A model generated the notes under the pieces. It worked only from the letters and a program-made list of their open reading frames with translations, ran no database searches and was not told the origin of the DNA. From Bacillota bacterium (GTDB taxonomy: Bacteria; Bacillota; Clostridia; Oscillospirales; Ruminococcaceae), in contig JAEZRC010000007.1 in NCBI GenBank assembly GCA_023440965.1, positions 124,001 through 188,000 of the forward strand: a DNA stretch of 64,000 nt, in the 5' to 3' direction. Numbering within the stretch: position 1 is the first letter of the stretch; every line of letters starts with the position of its first letter. This document shows, one piece after another, positions 50,315-58,709 of the stretch. The translations under genes and the position numbers were made by a program.

Positions 50315-52276
50315 CTATTCAGTTACTTCTTCAGCTGACTCATCAAGCAAAGCTCTCATTGAAAGGCTGATACGCTTCTTATCAATGTCAATTTCAGTAA
50401 TCTGAGCATCAACAGTTTGTCCAACAGAAAGAATGTCTGATACTTTTTCTACTCTCTGATTAGCTATCTGAGAAATGTGGATAAGTCCATCAATACCAGG
50501 AATAATTTCTGCAAATGCACCAAACTGTGTTACTGAAACAATCTTAACATTTACTACTGAACCAACATCGTATTTAGTCTTGAATATTTCCCATGGATTT
50601 TCAGAAGCCTTCTTGAATATTAATGAAACCTTTTTATTTTCTTTATCAACATCTTTGATAGTTACTTCAAGCTTTTCACCAACAGAAACAATTTCTGATG
50701 GGTGCTTAACCTTCTGCCATGTGAGGTCAGGTTTTCTGATAAGACCATCAACACCGCCAAGATCAACAAACACACCGTAATCTGTAATAGATTTTACTTC
50801 ACCAGTATATGTTGCACCAACTTCAACAGATTCAAAAAATTTAATCTGAAGTTCGTCTCTCTTATCTTTTGAAACAGCTTTGATAGAACCAACAGCTCTA
50901 CCCTTCTGTGGATTTACTTCAATAATCTTAAATTCAACATTTTTCTTTAATAGCTGATCAAGCTTCTGATCGCGAGCAACGTTTGACTGTGATGCAGGAA
51001 TAAATACCTTAACACCATTTGTTGCGGCAATTACACCACCCTTAACAACATTAAGAACAACTCCGCTAAGTATTGTTCCGTCATCTTTAGCTGTCATAAC
51101 CTTATCAAAACCAACCATTGCATCAACTTTCTTCTTAGAAAGTGTCACGATACCTTCTTGGTCATTAATTTTTAAAACGATAAGATCAATCTCATCACCG
51201 ACTTTTGCAACATCAGTAGCTTTTACATTAGGATCTTCACTGATTTCAGATACAGGAACATATCCGGTATGCTTTGTGCCAATGTCAACAATTAATTCAT
51301 TAGCATTAACAGAGGTTATGTAACCCTTAACCTTTTCTCCAGTATATATTTTTTTGAAGGATTGCTCTAAAGCCTCTTCAAAATTAAAGTCCTCATCCTG
51401 ATTTTTTAAAATCTCACTCATTGTTGTTTGTACCTCCTTGATTATATAAGCCGGTGTAGAAGCACCAGCAGATATTCCAATAATATTTGTGCCTGAAAAA
51501 TCAATGCTATTTAGTTCATCAGCATTTTCTATATGATAACACTTGCAATATTTATCGCAGATATCCTTTAGTTTTATTGTGTTAGAACTATGTCTTCCGC
51601 CAACAATAATCATAATATCTGACTTTTTTGCAAGCTCAGTCGTTTCAGCTTGTCTAATAGAAGTGGCATTGCAAATTGTATCAAAAATTATTGCATCGTT
51701 TAAATGTAGAGCAAAAAATTCCTTACATCTATTCCACATTCTAATATTATACGTTGTTTGAGCAATAATTGCAACCTTTTTTTTAGAATTCTTTAATATT
51801 TTAATAAATAATTCATTAAGCTCATCCAAATCCTTGAATATGTATACATCTGAACAGCAATGACCTTTTATACCGATTACTTCAGGGTGATTTTCATCCC
51901 CTGCAATAAGTATTGTATATCCTTCAACTGATTTTTCAGAAGCAATTTTGTGAATTCTTGTTACAAACGGACAGGTTGCATCAATGAACTTAATATTTCT
52001 ACCGCTCAGTTCATCGTAAATACTTTGTCCAACGCCATGTGAACGAATTATAACTGTTTCATCACCAATGAGTTCACAACAAGTGTCAATACTATGAACT
52101 CCTTTTTGTTCAAGGTCAGAAACAACATCAGGATTATGAATTATAGGACCTAGTGTAACAACCTTGTCATGTGTATCTAAAATATTATAAACTATTTTTA
52201 CTGCTCTGTCTACGCCGAAACAAAAGCCTGCAGATTTAGCTGTGTATATTTTACAGTTTGTTAACATCTGTTTCAA
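50315..52276 (-). CDS. ispH: IspH-ribosomal protein S1 fusion
   Basis: Residues about 1-290 are IspH, which reduces HMBPP to IPP and DMAPP with a [4Fe-4S] cluster. The ligand cysteines lie in KSAGFCFGV, ATCPFVTRIH and ICNATSIRQ, and VGGRHSSNT is present. Residues about 310-653 contain four S1 RNA-binding repeats (GYVPVSEIS, VFIPASQ, DYGVFVDLGGVDGLI, QFGAFAEIIPGIDGLIHISQ). The join near 295-310 is in frame. Fusions of this kind are known in Clostridia. The start is TTG at 52276 behind GGAG; an ATG 9 bases later is possible. It overlaps the cmk-plsC gene end by 26 bp. Confidence 0.95.
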   Translation of the reverse strand: MKQMLTNCKIYTAKSAGFCFGVDRAVKIVYNILDTHDKVVTLGPIIHNPDVVSDLEQKGVHSIDTCCELIGDETVIIRSHGVGQSIYDELSGRNIKFIDATCPFVTRIHKIASEKSVEGYTILIAGDENHPEVIGIKGHCCSDVYIFKDLDELNELFIKILKNSKKKVAIIAQTTYNIRMWNRCKEFFALHLNDAIIFDTICNATSIRQAETTELAKKSDIMIIVGGRHSSNTIKLKDICDKYCKCYHIENADELNSIDFSGTNIIGISAGASTPAYIIKEVQTTMSEILKNQDEDFNFEEALEQSFKKIYTGEKVKGYITSVNANELIVDIGTKHTGYVPVSEISEDPNVKATDVAKVGDEIDLIVLKINDQEGIVTLSKKKVDAMVGFDKVMTAKDDGTILSGVVLNVVKGGVIAATNGVKVFIPASQSNVARDQKLDQLLKKNVEFKIIEVNPQKGRAVGSIKAVSKDKRDELQIKFFESVEVGATYTGEVKSITDYGVFVDLGGVDGLIRKPDLTWQKVKHPSEIVSVGEKLEVTIKDVDKENKKVSLIFKKASENPWEIFKTKYDVGSVVNVKIVSVTQFGAFAEIIPGIDGLIHISQIANQRVEKVSDILSVGQTVDAQITEIDIDKKRISLSMRALLDESAEEVTE

Positions 52277-53564
52277 CCAACTCCGTAATAGATTCCATTA
52301 TTTTAAGCTTAAGGATTTTTAGTTGACTTGGAGATTGTGAAGTAACCTTCAGTTCATCTGGCGATATCATTTTGCCAAAACTTACAATAAGCTTACTCCT
52401 GAATTTCAGCTTACTCCCCTTAAATGAAATTCCGACAGGAATAACAGGCACCTGTGCTTTTGCCGCAATTAGCGCAACACCAGTTTTGCCTTTCCCAACC
52501 TTTCCATCTTTTGAACGTGTTCCTTCTGGGAATATAACTAAATTATAACCCTTATTAAGTCTTTTTATCGATTCATCAATGACTGACATATCACCGGCTC
52601 CCCTAATAACAGGAAAAGCACCAAAAGCTTTAATTAATGCTGTGAAAGCAAAGTTCTTTTTAAATAACTCTTCTTTTGCCATATATGCAAAAGGAACTCT
52701 TGTCGGGAATGAAATTAATACAGGGTCTTCATAGCATCTATGGTTACTAGCAAAAATATATCCACCATCTTTTGGGATGTTCTCTTTGCCCTCAATTTTA
52801 AGATTAAACCTAATATGATAAACAAGACTTATTAACGGTCTTAATATCTGATAGAAAAACATTTTAATAGGATTTACTTTTTTCTTTTTATTAGTATTAT
52901 CAATTTTTTCTTTTATAGTTAAGTAAATTTTTTCTACTGATTGCTCAAGCGAAAGTACTGAAGTATCAATAAGTATAGCATCATCAGCTTGCTTTAATGG
53001 GGCAATTTCTCTATGTGAATCATTATAGTCACGTTCATTAATATCCTTAAGAACATCTTCATATGTTACTTCTGTTCCTTTTTCAATTAATTCTGAATAA
53101 CGTCTTTTTGCTCTCTCTTCAGCAGAAGCTGTGAGAAAAATCTTTACGTCAGCTTTTGGAAGAACAACAGTTCCTATATCTCTTCCGTCCATAATAATAT
53201 TATTTTTTTCAGCAATATCACGCTGAAGATTAAACAAGAATTCTCTTACCGCAGGAATAGCAGAGACCTTTGATGCACCCATTGATACTTCAGGTGTTCT
53301 TATTTTATCAGAAACATCTTCATTATTTAATAAGATGTGCTGTGCCCCGTCAATATGCTTTAATTCTATATTTATATTAGATAATAATGAAATTACATCC
53401 TCATTTGAATTTATATCTTTATCACTGTTTAATGTATAAAGTGCTATTGATCTGTATAAAGCACCAGTATCAATATAAATATATCCTAACATTTTAGCAA
53501 CAGCTTTTGCTATCGTGCTTTTTCCTGCACCTGATGGTCCGTCTAATGCTATATTAATACCCAT
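52251..53564 (-). CDS. cmk: Cytidylate kinase-1-acylglycerol-3-phosphate acyltransferase fusion
   Basis: The first 220 or so residues are Cmk, which phosphorylates CMP and dCMP: P-loop GPSGAGKST, YIDTGALYRS, IIMDGRDIGTVVLP. After a Lys-rich joint (about 220-235) comes a PlsC domain with the HX4D motif NHRCYED and FPEGTRSKDG, which makes phosphatidate. Both domains look complete in the 437-aa chain. Linking CMP recycling with phosphatidate synthesis is chemically sensible, since CdsA uses CTP and Pgs-type enzymes release CMP. It is the gene before ispH-S1. Confidence 0.95.
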   Translation of the reverse strand: MGINIALDGPSGAGKSTIAKAVAKMLGYIYIDTGALYRSIALYTLNSDKDINSNEDVISLLSNINIELKHIDGAQHILLNNEDVSDKIRTPEVSMGASKVSAIPAVREFLFNLQRDIAEKNNIIMDGRDIGTVVLPKADVKIFLTASAEERAKRRYSELIEKGTEVTYEDVLKDINERDYNDSHREIAPLKQADDAILIDTSVLSLEQSVEKIYLTIKEKIDNTNKKKKVNPIKMFFYQILRPLISLVYHIRFNLKIEGKENIPKDGGYIFASNHRCYEDPVLISFPTRVPFAYMAKEELFKKNFAFTALIKAFGAFPVIRGAGDMSVIDESIKRLNKGYNLVIFPEGTRSKDGKVGKGKTGVALIAAKAQVPVIPVGISFKGSKLKFRSKLIVSFGKMISPDELKVTSQSPSQLKILKLKIMESITELVETDVNKL

Positions 53565-53573
53565 TGTATCCTC

Positions 53574-54800
53574 CTAAATATTTGTCGCAGCAGCATATGC
53601 TGTTGAAAATGCAATTTGAAGATTAAACCCACCTGTATAAGCGTCAACATCAAGAACTTCACCAATAAAGTATAAACCGCTTACTATTTTCGATTCCATA
53701 GTCTTCGGGGTAATTTCTTTTACGTCAACACCGCCGCTTGTTATTATAGCTTCTTCAACAGGTCTGAAAGATTTTACTGTCAAAGGAAAACACTTTACAA
53801 GTCTTCCAAAGTCTAATCTTTGTTGTTTTGTAATCTGATTTACCTTTGTATCTGGTTTTATATCTGATAAGCTAATAATAACAGGTATCATTTTTGCTGG
53901 TAAAAGCTTTACTAATATATTAGAGAAATCTTTATTCGGAAATGACTGAAAATCACGTTGTAATCTTGAATCAAGCTGTTGTTCTGAAAGTCCTGGTTTT
54001 AAGTCAATCTCAAATGTATATCTGTCTTCTTCCATTTTTCTTATATGTGAGCTTGCACTCAATACAAGTGGACCGGAAACACCGAAATGAGTAAAAAGCA
54101 TTTCTCCAAGTTCAGAGTATATTGGCTTTTTCTCATTTTTATCCTTTAATGTAAGTGTTACATTTTTGAGGGAAAGTCCCATCATTTCAGAACAATATTT
54201 TTCTTTCGTGACAATCGGCACTAAAGAAGGATTTATCTTAGTAACAGTATGCCCAGCCTGTTTTGCAAATTTATATCCATCACCAGTTGAGCCAGTACCA
54301 GGATATGATTTACCACCGGTTGCAATAATGACAGAATCTGAAAAAAAGTCACCATTATTTGTTTTAACGCCCTTTATAGAATTATCTTCAATGATAAGTT
54401 CATTAACTTCGCAAAAATTAATATGAACTTTAAGTTTTTTAGTTTCATTTTCAAGTGCATCTACAATTTCTGCAGCTGAATCACTATCAGGGAAAACTCT
54501 GTTTCCTCTTTCTGTTTTTAACTTCACACCTAATTTTTCAAAAAAATTCATTGTGTCATATGAAGAAAAATTACTTAACGCACTAAACATAAATCGTGAA
54601 TTAACTGGAATATTCTTTAATATTTCGTTATTATCGGAATTATTAGTAACATTACATCTGCCTTTGCCAGTAATAAGAAGCTTCTTTCCTACTTTATTTG
54701 AATGCTCCAATAGAAGAACAGATTTACTGTTTCTTGCAGCGATTATTGAAGCAAAAAGACCAGAAGCACCAGCGCCGACAATAATTGTATTATAGTGCAT
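53574..54800 (-). CDS. HI0933/YhiN family FAD-dependent oxidoreductase
   Basis: The FAD-binding GAGASGLFASIIAARN is N-terminal. The family signature KKLLITGKGRCNVTN and the C-terminal YFIGEVLDVDAYTGGFNLQ are intact. Length is 408 aa. Members are called BaiN or flavoproteins of unclear substrate; no specific reaction is asserted. It overlaps the rpiR-type gene by 1 bp. Confidence 0.9.
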   Translation of the reverse strand: MHYNTIIVGAGASGLFASIIAARNSKSVLLLEHSNKVGKKLLITGKGRCNVTNNSDNNEILKNIPVNSRFMFSALSNFSSYDTMNFFEKLGVKLKTERGNRVFPDSDSAAEIVDALENETKKLKVHINFCEVNELIIEDNSIKGVKTNNGDFFSDSVIIATGGKSYPGTGSTGDGYKFAKQAGHTVTKINPSLVPIVTKEKYCSEMMGLSLKNVTLTLKDKNEKKPIYSELGEMLFTHFGVSGPLVLSASSHIRKMEEDRYTFEIDLKPGLSEQQLDSRLQRDFQSFPNKDFSNILVKLLPAKMIPVIISLSDIKPDTKVNQITKQQRLDFGRLVKCFPLTVKSFRPVEEAIITSGGVDVKEITPKTMESKIVSGLYFIGEVLDVDAYTGGFNLQIAFSTAYAAATNI

Positions 54801-55672
54801 TAATTATCTTTCTCCTCAATTTTTTCATATACCTGATATTCTTCCCATATACCTTCAAGCTTTTCAAATGTCTTTGACACACTATCAGTATTTCTTATGC
54901 TTAGTGCAACAATAAGCGCATTTATTAGGCTCAATGGTGCGACTAGTGAATCTACAAACGATACCATATCGCTTTGTGCAATAAGTACATTATCAGCATA
55001 TTGTGCAAGTGGTGATGACTTACTGTCGGTTATTGCAATTACTTTTGCATTATTCGAAGAAGCATATTTAAAAGCAAGAACTGTCTGTTTTGAATACCGC
55101 GGGAAGCTTATACCTATCATTACGTCATTTTCATCAATTCTCATAATCTGTTCGAACATTTCACTACGGCTTGTAGTGTGAACAAGCTTTACACTTGGAA
55201 AAATAAGATTAAAATAATAAGATAAAAAACGTGCAAGAGCTGATGCACTACGTGAACCTATAATGTATATGGTTCTCGCATTTGCAATAATCTTTGTTGC
55301 TTCATTAAAATCTTCTCTTGAAGTCTGTTCAAGAGTCTTTCTTATTCTTTCAATATCAAAATTTAATACTTTTTCAAGAACATCTTCATTACCAAGCTGG
55401 TCACTTGTAACCTCAATTCTTTGAACAGCAGTAAGTTTGTTCTTTAATAGTTCCTGCATTGCTTTTTGGAGGCTTGGATAGCCATCAAATCCAATTTCAG
55501 TAGCGAAACGTACAACAGTTGATTCACTTACACCAACCGTTGTACCAAGCTTTGATGCGGTCATATAAGCTGCCTTATTATAATGTTGAAGAATATAGTT
55601 GGCAATTAATTTGTGCCCTTTTGATAACTCTGGAATTATTTCATTAATTTTTTTAAAAAGATCAATATGCAT
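54800..55672 (-). CDS. MurR/RpiR family transcriptional regulator
   Basis: An N-terminal HTH_6 domain (about 1-80; KLGTTVGVSESTVVRFATEI is the recognition region) is followed by a SIS sugar-phosphate-binding domain (about 125-255; IYIIGSRSASALARFL). Such regulators respond to phosphosugars. No sugar operon is adjacent; the neighbour is a flavoprotein gene overlapping by 1 bp. The target cannot be inferred. Length is 290 aa. Confidence 0.9.
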   Translation of the reverse strand: MHIDLFKKINEIIPELSKGHKLIANYILQHYNKAAYMTASKLGTTVGVSESTVVRFATEIGFDGYPSLQKAMQELLKNKLTAVQRIEVTSDQLGNEDVLEKVLNFDIERIRKTLEQTSREDFNEATKIIANARTIYIIGSRSASALARFLSYYFNLIFPSVKLVHTTSRSEMFEQIMRIDENDVMIGISFPRYSKQTVLAFKYASSNNAKVIAITDSKSSPLAQYADNVLIAQSDMVSFVDSLVAPLSLINALIVALSIRNTDSVSKTFEKLEGIWEEYQVYEKIEEKDN

Positions 55673-55691
55673 TTTTCATCACTCCAATATA

Positions 55692-55901
55692 TTATTCACA
55701 CAAGCCGTCCTGAAGTTTTTTTATTTCATCAAATTTGCTTTTAGTTTTTTCTTTATTAATTATATAACAATTATTAGATATTTCAATAATATCTCCCTCT
55801 TTTGCACCAGAAGGAATTAAATGCTTTTTTATATTAATCGTTGCTCCATTGTCATAAATGCATACTGCAAATTCTCCTTCAAATCTATCAATAGTCAGCA
55901 T
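55692..55901 (-). CDS. DUF3006 family small protein
   Basis: The 69-aa product, starting LTIDRFEGEFAVCIYDNGA and continuing with KEGDIIEIS, fits DUF3006, a beta-rich family usually encoded beside ComEC-like hydrolases, as here. Its start at 55901 lies 4 bp after the hydrolase stop. An earlier TTG (55919) would overlap that gene. The function is unknown. Confidence 0.8.
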   Translation of the reverse strand: MLTIDRFEGEFAVCIYDNGATINIKKHLIPSGAKEGDIIEISNNCYIINKEKTKSKFDEIKKLQDGLCE

Positions 55902-55905
55902 TATA

Positions 55906-56847
55906 TCACTCTTTTCCAAATTTATATTTTAAGCAAGAATTATCTGACTCAAATACTATATCAGACAACAAATCAGTTCTAAAAATATCTTTTGAATACA
56001 CACTTAACCTTTTTATAGTACTATCAGATGGATGAGTAAAGCTATTATCATTCCCACAGGAAATAACGCAATATTCGGGATTAACAGCTTTTAAAAACTC
56101 ATCAGTTGAGGAAGAATTACTTCCATGATGTGCTACTTTGAGCACATCTGCTTTAAGGTCATATTTTTTTGATATAAATTCTTTCTCAGATGCTTTTTCA
56201 ATATCCCCAGTAAATAAAAACTTTTTATCTTTATAAGTTATCATAGTAACTATAGAAGAATTATTTAAGTTTTCTGAATCATAAGATGGTACATAGAATG
56301 TCAGTTCAACATCATTTACCTTAAGTTTCTCTTCTGAAACAGGATTTCTTATGTTAAAGTTATTATTTAAAATTACTTTATTTATATTGATGTAATCAAC
56401 GTCCTTAGGTACTTTATTATTATCAATATTTAGCATACAAACTGTATCTATATGAATTTCCTGTGCAATTTTATCAAGTCCACCAATGTGATCAGTGTGA
56501 GGATGAGAAATTATCAAATAATCAATCTTTCTGACATTCTGTGACTTAAGATACTTAATGACTTTTCTACTATATACTAAATCTCCTGTATCTATAAGAA
56601 TATTTTTGTCACCACATTTTATTAATGAGCAATCACCTTGCCCAACATCAATAAAATGTATAGAGAAATCTGATGTTACTTCATATTTCATTTTGAGTCC
56701 AGTAGCACAGAACATTCTGTTAAAAACATTTTTATTAACTACATATAAAATGCAAAGCAAGAAAATTAATATCGCAAAAAATATTAATGCTATTGAAGAT
56801 AATTTTACTTCCTTTTTGATCCTCTTGGCTTTTTGTCTGTCTTCCAT
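55906..56847 (-). CDS. ComEC/Rec2-like metallo-beta-lactamase-fold hydrolase, membrane-anchored
   Basis: One N-terminal membrane segment (about 17-40) precedes a metallo-beta-lactamase domain with FIDVGQGDCSLI, the metal motif SHPHTDHIGG and later KVAHHGSNSS. This corresponds to the C-terminal domain of ComEC without the channel part, so it is a stand-alone surface hydrolase, possibly a nuclease. Length is 313 aa. Its start overlaps ygiQ by 43 bp. Confidence 0.88.
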   Translation of the reverse strand: MEDRQKAKRIKKEVKLSSIALIFFAILIFLLCILYVVNKNVFNRMFCATGLKMKYEVTSDFSIHFIDVGQGDCSLIKCGDKNILIDTGDLVYSRKVIKYLKSQNVRKIDYLIISHPHTDHIGGLDKIAQEIHIDTVCMLNIDNNKVPKDVDYININKVILNNNFNIRNPVSEEKLKVNDVELTFYVPSYDSENLNNSSIVTMITYKDKKFLFTGDIEKASEKEFISKKYDLKADVLKVAHHGSNSSSTDEFLKAVNPEYCVISCGNDNSFTHPSDSTIKRLSVYSKDIFRTDLLSDIVFESDNSCLKYKFGKE

Positions 56848-58694
56848 TTTGAACTTCTATCCTTCTGTCCCTGTTGCTTCTGTCGTTGCTTCAATGCATA
56901 TTCCTTGTCCGGTGCAACAAGACACTTGTTGTCATTTCCTATCAAATCAGTTCTGTTGGCTTTTATTAGAGCCTCAATAACCTTCTTTTGATTCTGAGGG
57001 ATAAAATACTGTAACAATGCACGTTGTAAAGCCTTATCTTGAGGATTTTTCGCAACATAAACAGGCTCCATAGTATATGGATCAAGTCCTGTATAATACA
57101 TACAGGTTGATATTGTACCAGGTGTTGGGTAGAAATCCTGAACCTGTTCAGGACGAATATTATTTTGCTTAAGAAAAACTGCTACCTCAACTGCTTCCTT
57201 CATTGTGCTTCCTGGATGAGAAGACATTAGATATGGAACTAAATACTGTTCTTTTCCAATCTGTTTTGTTGTAGCATAGAATTTATCAGAAAACTTCTTG
57301 TATGCTTCGATATGTGGTTTTCCCATCTTGTCAAGAACAGCAGTACTGCAATGCTCTGGTGCTACCTTAAGTTGTCCACTTACATGATATTCAATAAGCT
57401 CTCGCATAAATTCATCATTTTTATCCTCGTTTAGATAATCGTATCTTATTCCTGAGCGAATGAATACTTTTTTTATCCCTTTAATTCGTCTTAATTTTCT
57501 TAATATACTAAGGTATTCTGAATGGTCAACAACAAGTGCCTTGCAAGGCTCAGGTGCAAGACATTTTTTGCCCTTACACATACCAAGTTCAATCTGTTTT
57601 TTACAAGATGGTTGTCTGAAGTTTGCGGTAGGACCACCAACGTCGTGGATATATCCTTTAAAATTCTCATTATGAGTCATTTCTTCAGCTTCTTTCAAAA
57701 TGGAAGCTTCACTTCTTGTTGTAACACGTCTTCCCTGATGAAGAGCAATAGAACAGAAGTTACAATATCCAAAACAACCACGGTTATGAATTATTGAAAA
57801 CTCAACTTCTTCAATAGCAGGAACTCCGCCAATTTTCTCATACATAGGATGATAAGTTCTTGTATATGGCAGTCCATATACAATGTCCATTTCTTCCTGC
57901 GTGAGGCTTTTTGCTGGTGGATTCTGAACAAGCATTTTATCATTATGACGTTGTATTATTGTTTTTCCGTAAACTTCATCCTGTTGGTCATATTGCTGTC
58001 TGCAAGCCTTTGCATAAAGTTCCTTACTTTCACACACCTGCTTATATGAAGGACATTCAACAGCTCCATAAGGAGTATTGACAGGTTCAGTTAAGTAAGC
58101 CGTTCCTCTTACATCAATAATTGTCTTTATATCTTCGCCATTTTTCAATCGAGTGGCAATTTCTACAATTGAATGTTCACCCATACCAAACATCAATATA
58201 TCAGCTTTAGAGTCAACAAGTATTGACGGAAGAACTTTATCTTCCCAGTAATCATAGTGTGCAAAACGTCTAAGTGAGGCTTCAAGTCCACCAGTAAGCA
58301 CAGGAATTTCAGGATGAAGCTTTTTTAGGCAATTACAATAAACTGTTACTGCTCTGTCTGGGCGTTTTCCACCTTGATTTCCTGGTGTATAAGCGTCATT
58401 TGTTCTTCTTTTCTTTGCAACTGTATAATGAGCAACCATTGAGTCAATATTGCCAGCAGTAACAAGATATGCAAGCTTTGGTACACCAAGCTTTTCAAAG
58501 TCCTTTAAATTATGCCAGTCAGGTTGCGATATTATTCCAACAGTAAAACCATTAGCTTCAAGCACTCTTGATATTATAGCAACGCCAAAACTTGGGTGAT
58601 CAACATAAGCATCACCTGTTATATACACGAAATCAAGCTGCTTTATTCCTGCATCATCCATATCTTTTCTTGATATGGGTAAAAATATATTCAT
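56805..58694 (-). CDS. ygiQ: YgiQ family radical SAM protein
   Basis: The 629-aa protein has the YgiQ N-terminal domain (from FLPISRKDMDDAG; DFVYITGDAYVDHPSFG) and the radical SAM motif CFGYCNFC. The C-terminal region is basic. The reaction of this widespread family is not established. It follows ftsK by 15 bp. Confidence 0.93.
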   Translation of the reverse strand: MNIFLPISRKDMDDAGIKQLDFVYITGDAYVDHPSFGVAIISRVLEANGFTVGIISQPDWHNLKDFEKLGVPKLAYLVTAGNIDSMVAHYTVAKKRRTNDAYTPGNQGGKRPDRAVTVYCNCLKKLHPEIPVLTGGLEASLRRFAHYDYWEDKVLPSILVDSKADILMFGMGEHSIVEIATRLKNGEDIKTIIDVRGTAYLTEPVNTPYGAVECPSYKQVCESKELYAKACRQQYDQQDEVYGKTIIQRHNDKMLVQNPPAKSLTQEEMDIVYGLPYTRTYHPMYEKIGGVPAIEEVEFSIIHNRGCFGYCNFCSIALHQGRRVTTRSEASILKEAEEMTHNENFKGYIHDVGGPTANFRQPSCKKQIELGMCKGKKCLAPEPCKALVVDHSEYLSILRKLRRIKGIKKVFIRSGIRYDYLNEDKNDEFMRELIEYHVSGQLKVAPEHCSTAVLDKMGKPHIEAYKKFSDKFYATTKQIGKEQYLVPYLMSSHPGSTMKEAVEVAVFLKQNNIRPEQVQDFYPTPGTISTCMYYTGLDPYTMEPVYVAKNPQDKALQRALLQYFIPQNQKKVIEALIKANRTDLIGNDNKCLVAPDKEYALKQRQKQQGQKDRSSKWKTDKKPRGSKRK

Positions 58695-58709
58695 TTAATT
58701 CTCCATTAA

